Assembly (NCBI RefSeq): GCF_010020825.1
Contig: NZ_JAACJE010000001.1
Span: 1 to 64,000, forward strand
Reading direction: 5' to 3'
Length of the DNA: 64,000 bases
Source: Acidovorax sp. 210-6
GTDB lineage: Bacteria > Pseudomonadota > Gammaproteobacteria > Burkholderiales > Burkholderiaceae_C
The position numbers and the translations under genes were made by a program. Numbering within the stretch: the stretch's first letter is position 1; each line of letters starts with the position of its first letter. Positions 26,510 to 33,983 of this stretch are shown piece by piece. The notes beneath the pieces were generated by a model. That model had not been told where the DNA came from. It saw nothing but the letters and a program-made list of their open reading frames with translations, and ran no database searches.

Positions 26510-26731
26510 TCAGTGGATCGCCGCCGCCACGATGATGCTGATCCCCAGGCACATGGCGGCGACCACCATGGCCAGGGCCTTGTTCTGGTTCTCCACGATC
26601 TCGCGCCACAGGTCGTAGGGCGTGATCTTGTCCACCAGGATGAAGCACAGCCAGAAGATGACGACGCCGATCAGCGCGTAGAGCATGGACCCGAGAAAGG
26701 CTGCGGGCCGGAGCCATTCGATTCCCATCAT
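26510..26731 (-). CDS. DUF350 small membrane protein (YjfL-like)
   Basis: 73 aa with two membrane helices (FLGSMLYALIGVVIFWLCFI and ALAMVVAAMCLGISIIVAAA) joined by a polar loop DKITPYDLWREIVENQNK that is typical of DUF350. Function unknown. It starts 21 bases after the DUF4178 stop, with a GAGGAGA site. In my recollection DUF350 proteins often accompany DUF4178, SPFH and aminopropyltransferase genes, as here. Confidence 0.85.
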   Translation of the reverse strand: MMGIEWLRPAAFLGSMLYALIGVVIFWLCFILVDKITPYDLWREIVENQNKALAMVVAAMCLGISIIVAAAIH

Positions 26732-26752
26732 GTGGTGTTTCTCCTCTTGAAG

Positions 26753-28246
26753 TTACTTGTGGCTGCCGCCGCTGGAGTAGCCGCCCCACGAGCCGCCGGA
26801 GCTGCGCGAGTAGCTGCTGCCTGATGAACCCGAGCAGTCGCTCAGGATGATGAGCACGATGAGTAGGATGACCGCGATCAGGATCACCGTGCCGCAGCCC
26901 GCGCCCTTGGCCGCCACAAAGGGGCCCACGTCGTCGCGCTGGAGCAGGTCTTTCTTGTTCTCCAGCCCGAAGGCCTTGGCCACGGTGTCTGCCGAGAGCT
27001 TGTCGCCGCTGGACCAGGTGACCTCGTTGGCGCCTTGCTCCATGGACAGCAGGCCCTTGCTGCTGGCGAAGTCGCGGTTGCTGGTTTTCTGCCCGCGCGT
27101 GACCTGCCAGTAGAACTCGCCCAGCACGTAGGTGGTTTCGGCCTCGTAGTTGTACTTCAGGTCGTACTTGGTGCCCATGTAGGTGGCACTGCGCCCGTTG
27201 CCCGACAGTTGCGGTGCGCCGGTGGTGGGGCGTACAAAGCTCCAGCCGTCTTCGGCGTCCACCAGGAAGGCGAAGCCGCGCTTCTGGTTGTAGAGCAGGT
27301 ATTCGTTCCAGCCAAAGTGCTCGTCGTCGCCGGGCTCCACGCCCATGCGGTGCTGGAAACCCACCACCTGCCAGTGCACGCCCTTCAACTGGCCCTTGGT
27401 GCCCAGCGCGATGAGGGGCTGCACGGGCTCGTCCTGCTCGGCCGAGCGCAGTTCGCCGCCCACGCCGCTGTCCAGGCTGATGATGCTGGCGCAGGAGCCG
27501 CAGGTCAGGCTCTTGGTGCTGGCGAGCTGCACCTGCACGGGTGCGCCGCAGTGCGGGCAGTTGAACTGGCGGCCTTTTTCGTCCTTGGCCGATTCGTCCT
27601 TCAGGCCTTGCAGCTGGAGGTCTTCGAGCAGCACCGCGCGGCCGCGCTCCACCTGCGGCGGCTGGCGGCTGTAGTCGATGGAGAGCACCTCGCCGTCGCT
27701 GCTGCGCAGCTCGACCATGCCGAAGGGCTCGCCCAGCGGGGGCAGCTTGGGCAGTTCGCCCTGGGCCGAGATCAGGCTCGCCTGGCCGCTGAAGGCCACG
27801 CTGTAGGGCTTGCCGTTGATGGCGGTGGTGCTGCCCACGCGAAAGCGCGCGGCCTCGGGCAGCTCGCGTCCGGGATCGATGGGGCGGGTGAAGACATAGG
27901 CGCCGTTGTCCTCGCCCAGGCTGGCCATGGTGCCGTCTTCGAGGAAGGCGATCCATTCGGTCCAGGTACCCGCCTCGTTCTTGAACTGCAGGCGTCCGAT
28001 CAGTGTGAAGGGCTGTTCCTTGCCGTCCAGCTGGACGCGCCCGCTGGCCATGAGCTGCAGCGGGCTGTGGTCGTCGAACAGCTCGGCCATCTTGCCGATG
28101 CGCGAGAGCACCTCGCCCTGGCGCACCACGGTGCTCTGGCAGTAGCCGCAAACGGCGTGGGTGGACTGCGCGCTGCGGAATTCAACCGGCGCGCCGCAGC
28201 CTGGGCAGGGCGCCCGGTAGCTGCGTTGGGTGGGGCTGGTGGCCAT
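26753..28246 (-). CDS. DUF4178 protein with two zinc ribbons and a membrane tail
   Basis: 497 aa. Two treble-clef-like zinc ribbons are visible: CPGCGAPVEF with CGYC near the start and CPHCGAPVQV with CGSC near residue 215. Each is followed by a beta-rich DUF4178 domain (LIGRLQFKNEAGTWTEWIAF; WQVVGFQHRM and WNEYLLYN). A helix AGCGTVILIAVILLIVLIIL at about residue 450 anchors the protein, and the extreme C-terminus is Ser/Gly/Tyr-rich (SSYSRSSGGSWGGYSSGG). The biochemical role is unknown. It lies between the SPFH and DUF350 genes. Confidence 0.86.
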   Translation of the reverse strand: MATSPTQRSYRAPCPGCGAPVEFRSAQSTHAVCGYCQSTVVRQGEVLSRIGKMAELFDDHSPLQLMASGRVQLDGKEQPFTLIGRLQFKNEAGTWTEWIAFLEDGTMASLGEDNGAYVFTRPIDPGRELPEAARFRVGSTTAINGKPYSVAFSGQASLISAQGELPKLPPLGEPFGMVELRSSDGEVLSIDYSRQPPQVERGRAVLLEDLQLQGLKDESAKDEKGRQFNCPHCGAPVQVQLASTKSLTCGSCASIISLDSGVGGELRSAEQDEPVQPLIALGTKGQLKGVHWQVVGFQHRMGVEPGDDEHFGWNEYLLYNQKRGFAFLVDAEDGWSFVRPTTGAPQLSGNGRSATYMGTKYDLKYNYEAETTYVLGEFYWQVTRGQKTSNRDFASSKGLLSMEQGANEVTWSSGDKLSADTVAKAFGLENKKDLLQRDDVGPFVAAKGAGCGTVILIAVILLIVLIILSDCSGSSGSSYSRSSGGSWGGYSSGGSHK

Positions 28247-28289
28247 GCTGGGGGCTGCTGCTGGCGCCGCGCGCTGCGGTTTTATGAGG

Positions 28290-28338
28290 TTTTTGGCCTC
28301 TGGCGCTCATCCCTCCTGCGCCAACAGCTATTGTTTTT
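28290..28338 (-). repeat. Family A dispersed repeat, copy 4 (inverted)
   Basis: TTTTTGGCCTCTGGCGCTC, then TGCGCCAACAGCTATT: the reverse complement of the family signature. It fills the gap between the SPFH and DUF4178 genes. Confidence 0.75.
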
Positions 28339-28349
28339 ATAGCGTTTGC

Positions 28350-29411
28350 CTACACCAGCTTTTTGAGCAGTTCGGCCTTCTTGGCGTCGAACTCTTCCTG
28401 CGTGAGGATGCCCTTGGACTTGAGATCGCCCAGCTTCTCCAGCGTGGCCATCACGTCCTCGGGCTTGACGCCCAAGGCGGCTGCGGCGGCCGCCGGGGCT
28501 GCCGCAGCGGCTTGTGCGGCCTGGGCTGCGCCGCCCTGCAGGCCGGCCTGCAGGTTCTGCGCCAGCACCTGGCCCAGGGCCACACCGGCGCCCAGGCCCA
28601 TGGCATCGCCCGCGATGCCGCTGCCGCCGCCACTGGCTTCGGCAAATTTGGGGATGGCCTGCGCGGTCTGGTACTGCATGAACTTGGCCATGTCGTTGCC
28701 GACCATGCCCATGCCGATCTTCTGGTCGAGGATCTTCTGCAGCTCCTCGGGCAGCGAGACGTTCTGCACCGTCAGGCTCTCGATGACGAGACCGATCTTG
28801 GCAAAGTGGGGCGCCAGCTCCTTGGCCAGTGCGTCGGCAAACATCACCTGGTTGGCCGCAAGGTCCAGGAAAGGCAGGCCGCTGCCGGCGATGGCGTTGC
28901 TGATGTTCTGCAGCACCATGCCGCGCAACTGGCCTTCCAGGTCGCCCACGGGGTAGATGTCGCGCGTGCCGGAGATCTCGGTGTGGAACAGCTTGGGGTC
29001 GGCAATGCGGTAGGCGTAGTTGCCGAACGCACGCAGGCGCACCGCGCCGAAGTCCTTGTCGCGGATCGTGATGGGCTGGGGCGTGCCCCACTTCTGGTCG
29101 ATCTGCTGGCGCGTGCTGAAGAAGTACACGTCGCTCTTGAAGGGCGACTGGAACAGCTTGTCCCAGTTCTTCAGGTACGTGAGCACCGGCAGGGTCTGCG
29201 TGGTCAGCTTGTAGGTGCCGGGGCCGAACACGTCGGCCACCTGGCCTTCGTTGACGAACACCGCCATCTGCGACTCGCGCACCACCAACGTGCCGCCGTT
29301 CTGGATTTCCATGCCCTCCATCGGGAAGCGCCAGGCCAGCGTGCCGTCGCCGTCCTCGGTCCACTGGAGGATGTCAATGAACTGTTTCTTGATGAAGTCC
29401 ATGAGGGCCAT
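28350..29411 (-). CDS. SPFH-domain protein with C-terminal SHOCT motif
   Basis: 353 aa. An N-terminal virion-core/SPFH (band 7-like) domain spans about residues 10-245 (LVVRESQMAVFVNEGQVADV, VLTYLKNWDKLF, RLRAFGNYAYRI). A Gly/Ala-rich low-complexity region follows, and the last 30 residues are a SHOCT segment (EKLGDLKSKGILTQEEFDAK). SPFH proteins scaffold membrane microdomains, and SHOCT often follows membrane or oligomerising parts. There is no N-terminal membrane helix. ATG 29411 has a GGGAG site. It is the first gene of the minus-strand run to 22504. Confidence 0.88.
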   Translation of the reverse strand: MALMDFIKKQFIDILQWTEDGDGTLAWRFPMEGMEIQNGGTLVVRESQMAVFVNEGQVADVFGPGTYKLTTQTLPVLTYLKNWDKLFQSPFKSDVYFFSTRQQIDQKWGTPQPITIRDKDFGAVRLRAFGNYAYRIADPKLFHTEISGTRDIYPVGDLEGQLRGMVLQNISNAIAGSGLPFLDLAANQVMFADALAKELAPHFAKIGLVIESLTVQNVSLPEELQKILDQKIGMGMVGNDMAKFMQYQTAQAIPKFAEASGGGSGIAGDAMGLGAGVALGQVLAQNLQAGLQGGAAQAAQAAAAAPAAAAAALGVKPEDVMATLEKLGDLKSKGILTQEEFDAKKAELLKKLV

Positions 29412-29455
29412 GTGTGCTCCCGTTCGCAAAGAAAGAGGGTGTAGAGGGACTGGCC

Positions 29456-29461
29456 ATCATA
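29456..29461 (-). promoter_or_regulatory. Candidate -10 box of the SPFH operon
   Basis: TATGAT on the minus strand, 44 bases before the SPFH start, giving a short leader that holds the ribosome binding site. The -35 is not clear. Confidence 0.3.
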
Positions 29462-29566
29462 GCAACCGCCCGCGGCATTGGAACAGCGGGCTTGCGCGAT
29501 CTTTCGTGACGGATTGCACAGCATCCAGGGTATCGCCGCCATAGGCAGATTCGATAGCGCATGCAG

Positions 29567-29583
29567 ATGATAATCGTTATCAT
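29567..29583. promoter_or_regulatory. Fur-box-like palindrome
   Basis: ATGATAA-TCG-TTATCAT. It matches the inner Fur consensus ATGATAATCATTATC at 14 of 15 positions. It lies 45 bases before the DUF2061 ATG and 155 bases before the divergent SPFH gene. The other bases of 29412-29628 hold no gene that I can support. Confidence 0.65.
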
Positions 29584-29628
29584 TGAGTCATGCCGCTACG
29601 GCAGAACCCAACGCCACAGGAGGCCGCC

Positions 29629-29892
29629 ATGACCCGCATCCGCCGCGCAGCCCGCGAAAACAAGACCATGCTGATGAAGACCGGCAGCTACTACGTCGTG
29701 CACGTTTGCGTGGCTGCGATGGTGGCCTACGCCGTGACGGGCAACCTGTGGGCAGCGCTCACGCTCAGCCTGCTGGAGCCCACGGTACAGGCCGTGGCCT
29801 TCTTCTTTCACGAAAAAGCCTGGGACCGCGCCGGGCGCAAGGCCCAGGCCGAAGCCTTGGCGGCGCAGGCCGCGCTCACGCCTTCACATTGA
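29629..29892 (+). CDS. DUF2061 small membrane protein
   Basis: 87 aa with two membrane helices (YYVVHVCVAAMVAYAVTG and LWAALTLSLLEPTVQAVAFF) and the DUF2061 features RENKTMLMKTGSYYVVH and FFFHEKAWDR. Function unknown. The ATG follows an ideal AGGAGG site. The Fur-box-like element upstream suggests iron control, which is inference. Its last 17 bases overlap the end of the convergent flagellar-type gene. Confidence 0.83.
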   Translation: MTRIRRAARENKTMLMKTGSYYVVHVCVAAMVAYAVTGNLWAALTLSLLEPTVQAVAFFFHEKAWDRAGRKAQAEALAAQAALTPSH

Positions 29893-30178
29893 GCAAGCTG
29901 CCGAGCGTGCGTTCCTGGGTGCGCAGCACCTGCACGCTGGCCTTGAAGGCATAGGTGGCGGACATCTGATCCACCACCTCCTGCTCCAGTGCCACCCCCG
30001 TGCCGGGCGCGCGCTGCACGCTGGCGTCCACGCCGCCCTGCTCCGCCCGCGCCGCCTGGCTGACCACGCTGCGCCGGAAATTGGGCGTGTTCATGTTCGC
30101 CACGTTGTGCGCAGAGGCGTCCAGCCGCATTTGGGCGGCCGACAGACCTGAGGATGCGATGGAGAGCAAGGAGGACAT
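29876..30178 (-). CDS. Flagellar basal-body rod-domain protein, orphan
   Basis: 100 aa. The N-terminus SIASSGLSAAQMRLDASAHN continues VANMNTPNF, which is the flagellar rod/hook signature of FlgB/FlgC/FlgG-type proteins. The C-terminus QMSATYAFKASVQVLRTQERTLGSLL matches the rod C-terminal helix. It is very short compared with FlgG or FlgE and no other flagellar gene is near. It may be a stray rod-like subunit or a reduced paralogue. Confidence 0.82.
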   Translation of the reverse strand: MSSLLSIASSGLSAAQMRLDASAHNVANMNTPNFRRSVVSQAARAEQGGVDASVQRAPGTGVALEQEVVDQMSATYAFKASVQVLRTQERTLGSLLNVKA

Positions 30179-30239
30179 GGTGTCAGCTTATCGGCATACC
30201 GGTGGAAAAATCAAGCGGATATTCGATGTTCAGCCTGGA

Positions 30240-31436
30240 TCATCGGATTTCTGCCAGCCGCAGGCGATTGCCCGCCTTCCAGGCAATCCAGGCGCCTTGT
30301 TCCGTTGCTGCCGTGGTAGCCGGGCCTTGGTCAAGCTCCAGCCCAGCGGGGCTGACCGAAAGCCAGTGGCTTGCGCCGCTGCGCGAGAACAGCACACCCA
30401 AGCGCCGAGATGCCGTGCGGTCGTTGGCCTCCTGCTTGCTTGGCCAGTCGCCCCAAGATGCCAAGACGATGGAACCTGCGCAAGCCACAGAGACAAACTT
30501 GCCACTCTCGTCCAAGGGTTGGATTCCCGGTGAGGTGATTTGCGTGTCCACCTCGGTCCAGCCGGTGCCATCCTGGTTGTACGACAGGTGTGCATCGTTG
30601 GTGGTGCTGTGGTGGCCCAGCCAGCGCGTGCCCCCGCTGCGGCAAAAGCTGGGATCGAAAGCGTTGGACATCGCAGACCCTGCACCTTCCAACGTGCCTG
30701 CCGGGGTCACCTGGGCTGACCAGAGCGCGACCGCCATGCCTTGTGCGCCAGCACGATGGTCACGCCAGACAATTTCTGCGCCTGTGCTGGCGCTGCAGTG
30801 CAGACTGGCGCCCGAACTGCGGATGTCGCTGCGTATCACCGGGGGCAACCATTGCGTGCCATCAAACAGCACCAGCACCAATGGACCATCGCTTTCAGAG
30901 GGCTGCGCTGACCAGGCGACCACGCGCCGCAACTGCCCCTGGACGCTGTACACGCAGGCTGTGGGCAGGGGAGGCCCCGCAGGCCGGTCGCCCAGACGCA
31001 CGGGGTCGCCCCATTGCTGCCCGCCATCCGTACTCACGCGGGCGCGCATGGCGTTGCCTGCCAGATCTGCGTAAACGACCAGTAGCTGCTGCCCTTCGCC
31101 TGCAAGGGTGGCACCGCCGGCGCCTGTGGCCAGCGGAGTTTTTTGGGTTCCAGAACTGCTCCATCGCGTAGCGAAAAGTGTGCCGTCTTCCGCGTGCAAG
31201 GTGACGGGCACATCCGCAATGGTCAAGCCACGGCCATTGGTCAGCGGAACCGAGATGCTTTGGGCAGTAGTGATCAGCTCACGCATGCTGACCTGGGGCG
31301 GATCAAAGGGTGCGGGGCCTGAAGGCGTTGTTGGCCCTCCTGGTCCTGTAGGGCTAGGTGGCTCAGGCGCCGGGGCAGACCCCCCACCACACGCATGCAA
31401 CAGCAGACTCAGCGCCAAAACGAAAACACGCAGCAT
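30240..31436 (-). CDS. Lipoprotein with sialidase-like (Asp-box) beta-propeller
   Basis: 398 aa. Signal peptide with lipobox LLHAC (Cys16), then a Gly/Pro/Ser-rich linker. The rest is beta-rich with an Asp-box motif STDGGQQWGD and weaker relatives (SYNQDGTGWTE, FSRSGASHWL), typical of BNR/sialidase-fold propellers. No catalytic sialidase Arg triad or FRIP motif can be assigned, so a binding or structural role is more likely than an enzyme. Codon use looks less GC-biased than the neighbours (more A/T third positions), a mild hint of foreign origin. Confidence 0.72.
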   Translation of the reverse strand: MLRVFVLALSLLLHACGGGSAPAPEPPSPTGPGGPTTPSGPAPFDPPQVSMRELITTAQSISVPLTNGRGLTIADVPVTLHAEDGTLFATRWSSSGTQKTPLATGAGGATLAGEGQQLLVVYADLAGNAMRARVSTDGGQQWGDPVRLGDRPAGPPLPTACVYSVQGQLRRVVAWSAQPSESDGPLVLVLFDGTQWLPPVIRSDIRSSGASLHCSASTGAEIVWRDHRAGAQGMAVALWSAQVTPAGTLEGAGSAMSNAFDPSFCRSGGTRWLGHHSTTNDAHLSYNQDGTGWTEVDTQITSPGIQPLDESGKFVSVACAGSIVLASWGDWPSKQEANDRTASRRLGVLFSRSGASHWLSVSPAGLELDQGPATTAATEQGAWIAWKAGNRLRLAEIR

Positions 31437-31505
31437 GGCAACCTCCGCAGTGGAGGCCAGTGTAGAGCCGCCTCTGCTGGTCGTGCAATAGCCTCTGCGC
31501 CGATT

Positions 31506-32444
31506 TCAGGAGTGTGCCGCCAGCAAACACTGCGCAAAGGCCTGCGCCGCGCGCGGCGGCTGGGGTGAGCGGCGCAGCACGCTGACGAACTGGCAGCGGT
31601 AGAAGAACTGCGCCGGCTGCACGGCCTGCATCAGGCCCTGGCGCTCGAAGGCCTCGGCGTAGTGGTCGGGCAGGAAGCCCAGGTAGCGCCCCGAGAGGAT
31701 CAGCGTGGCGATCGACTCCTGGTCGAAACCCGTGGCCTTGCGCGGCAGGCGCGCGCCGTGGCTCAACTCCATGTTGGGCGAGTGGTAGCCCAGGCCCGCG
31801 AACTGCCAGGCGCGCAGGCTGTCCCAGTCCAGGCCGGCGTGGTCCTGGCCGAACAGTGGATGGCGTGCGCCGCAGTAGAGCAGCATGGTTTCGGTGAACA
31901 GGTTGGCGTACACCAGGCTCTGCGAGCTGCGGTGCGCCGGGATGATGCCGAGGTGGAAGCTCCCGTCGATCAGCCCGCGCTCGATGGCGGGGATGGCGGC
32001 CACATGCATCTGCAGGCTCACGTCGGGGGCCTTTTCGGAAAACAGCGCGATGGCCTCGCCGATGTGCGCCGCCGGGTTGCTGGCCGTCTTGTCGAACACG
32101 GCCACCTCCAGCCGCCCACCCATGCGGCGGTGGATGTCGTCGATGCTGCTGCGGAACGCATCGACCGCGCTGAGCAGGCGCAGGGTTTCGTCGTACACGC
32201 GCTGGCCCTCGGGCGTGAGGGCAAAGCCCGCACGGCCGCGCCGGCACAGCGTCAGCCCCAGGCGCGTCTCCAGGTCTTTCATGTGGCGGCTCACGGTGCT
32301 GGTGCCGATGTTCAGCTCCAGCTCGGCGGCCGACAGGCCGCCGCACTCGGCCACGCTCTTGAACACCTGCAGCAGGCGCAGGTCCATGTCGCTGAGCTGG
32401 CCGAGCACGGCGCGCTCGCGGGTGGGGGGTGGTTTTACTTGCAT
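31506..32444 (-). CDS. LysR-type transcriptional regulator
   Basis: 312 aa. N-terminal winged helix-turn-helix (MDLRLLQVFKSVAECGGLSA, then LNIGTSTVSRHMKDLETRLG) and a periplasmic-binding-like effector domain from about residue 105. It is divergent from the aminotransferase/mmsA genes, the usual place for their regulator, so it probably responds to beta-alanine or a related omega-amino acid. A perfect 8-bp dyad (32434-32459) covers its own start codon and would allow autorepression. Confidence 0.9.
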   Translation of the reverse strand: MQVKPPPTRERAVLGQLSDMDLRLLQVFKSVAECGGLSAAELELNIGTSTVSRHMKDLETRLGLTLCRRGRAGFALTPEGQRVYDETLRLLSAVDAFRSSIDDIHRRMGGRLEVAVFDKTASNPAAHIGEAIALFSEKAPDVSLQMHVAAIPAIERGLIDGSFHLGIIPAHRSSQSLVYANLFTETMLLYCGARHPLFGQDHAGLDWDSLRAWQFAGLGYHSPNMELSHGARLPRKATGFDQESIATLILSGRYLGFLPDHYAEAFERQGLMQAVQPAQFFYRCQFVSVLRRSPQPPRAAQAFAQCLLAAHS

Positions 32445-32459
32445 AAATCGTCAAGTAAA
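32434..32459. promoter_or_regulatory. Candidate LysR operator dyad over the LysR start codon
   Basis: TTTACTTG-N10-CAAGTAAA, perfect 8-bp arms. The symmetric T and A are 12 bases apart, close to the LysR T-N11-A rule. The LysR ATG (32442-32444) lies in the spacer. Confidence 0.55.
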
Positions 32460-32461
32460 CA

Positions 32462-32490
32462 TTGATATTTGAGTATTTGAGAGATTAACA
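32462..32490 (+). promoter_or_regulatory. Candidate promoter of the aminotransferase/mmsA genes
   Basis: TTGATA, a 17-base spacer and TTAACA, just downstream of the LysR dyad and 64 bases before the aminotransferase ATG. Confidence 0.45.
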
Positions 32491-32553
32491 CTTGTCGGAA
32501 CAATGGCGGATTGCAAGCCATCCGGCTGCCGCACCCGAACCAGGAGACCCCCC

Positions 32554-33914
32554 ATGAGCTTCGTCCACATCGAACAACCCGCCACCGACGCGCCGCGCCT
32601 CGATGCCGCCTGGCTCGACGCCCACTGGATGCCCTTCACCGGCAACCGCAATTTCAAGGCGAATCCGCGCATGGTGGTGGGCGCCAGCGGCGCCTACTAC
32701 ACCGACAGCGAAGGCCGCAAGATCTTCGACGGCCTTTCGGGCCTGTGGTGTTCGGGTCTGGGCCATGGCCGCCGCGAGATCGCCGAGGCCGTGGGCCAGG
32801 CCGCGGCGCGGCTGGACTACGCGCCGGCTTTCCAGTTCGGCCACCCGGCCTCGTTCGAGCTGGCCAACCGGATCAAGGACCTCACGCCCGCCGGGCTGGA
32901 CTACGTGTTCTTCACCGGTTCGGGTTCCGAGTCGGCCGACACCTCGCTCAAGATGGCCCGCGCCTACTGGCGCGCCAAGGGCCAGGGCACCAAGACGCGC
33001 CTGATCGGCCGCGAAAAGGGTTACCACGGCGTGAACTACGGCGGCATCTCGGTGGGTGGCATCGTGGGCAACCGCAAGCTGTTCGGCCAGGGCGTGGAGG
33101 CGGACCACATTCCCCACACCCAGCCGCCGGCAGGCACCTTCCAGAAGGGCATGGCCGAGGACGGCGGCCGCGCGCTGGCCGACAAACTGCTGGACGTGAT
33201 CGCGCTGCACGACGCGAGCAACATCGCTGCGGTGATCGTCGAGCCCTTCTCGGGCTCGGCCGGCGTGGTGATCCCGCCGGTCGGTTACCTTGCGCGCATC
33301 CGCGAGATCTGCACGCAGAACAACATCCTGCTGATTTTTGACGAGGTCATCACCGGCTTTGGCCGCTGCGGCACCTGGACCGGGGCCGAGGCCTTTGGCG
33401 TGACGCCCGACATCCTGAACTTCGCCAAGCAGGTCACCAATGGCGCCCAGCCGCTGGGCGGCGTGGTGGCCAGCAAGGAGATCTACGACACCTTCATGGC
33501 CGCAGGGGCGGCCCCGAGTACATGCTGGAGTTCCCGCACGGCTACACCTACTCGGCCCACCCCGTGGCCTGCGCGGCGGGCAACGCGGTGCTCGACATCC
33601 TGCAGAAGGAAGACATGCCGGGCCGCGTGAAGGCGCTGGCGCCCTATTTCGAGAATGCCGTGCACGGCCTGAAAGGGGCCAAGCATGTGGCCGACATCCG
33701 CAACTATGGCCTGGCCGCCGGCATCACCATCAGCGCCGTGCCCGGTGAGCCCGCCCGCCGGCCCTACGAGATCGCCATGAAGTGCTGGGACAAGGGCTTC
33801 TACGTGCGCTACGGTGGCGACACCATCCAGCTCGCGCCGCCCTTCATCAGCACCCAGGCCGAGATCGACCGCCTGGTCAGCGCGCTGGGCGATGCCCTGC
33901 ACGAAACCGCCTGA
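32554..33914 (+). pseudogene. Omega-amino acid (beta-alanine):pyruvate aminotransferase, frameshifted
   Basis: Class III PLP aminotransferase. The first part (from ATG 32554 with AGGAG upstream) is intact to about 33500: DGLSGLWCSGLGHGRREIAE in parts, FTGSGSESADTSLKM, LIFDEVITGFGRCG and the PLP lysine in FAKQVTNGAQPLGGV. The downstream part (PEYMLEFPHGYTYSAHPVAC to DALHETA at 33914) is in another frame. The shift lies at 33504-33511 in a G-rich run: one base missing or two extra. A full enzyme would have about 453 aa. This is either real inactivation or a read error; downstream mmsA is intact. Confidence 0.85.
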
Positions 33915-33926
33915 ACTCCTGTTTTG

Positions 33927-33970
33927 ATAGCTGCTGGCGCCTGATAAATAAGCGCTAGAGGCACTTTTTG
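33927..33970 (+). repeat. Family A dispersed repeat, copy 5
   Basis: ATAGCTGCTGGCGCCTGAT, then AAGCGCTAGAGGC and a T-run. It fills the gap between the aminotransferase and mmsA. Confidence 0.8.
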
Positions 33971-33983
33971 CTTGAAAATCATC

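Noticed and set aside
30240-31436. Catalytic sialidase
   Set aside because: Asp boxes alone do not make an enzyme; the FRIP motif, Arg triad and Tyr/Glu pair cannot be found.
33500-33530. Programmed frameshifting in the aminotransferase
   Set aside because: No slippery heptamer and no downstream stem-loop or stop codon arrangement expected for a programmed event; family members need no frameshift.
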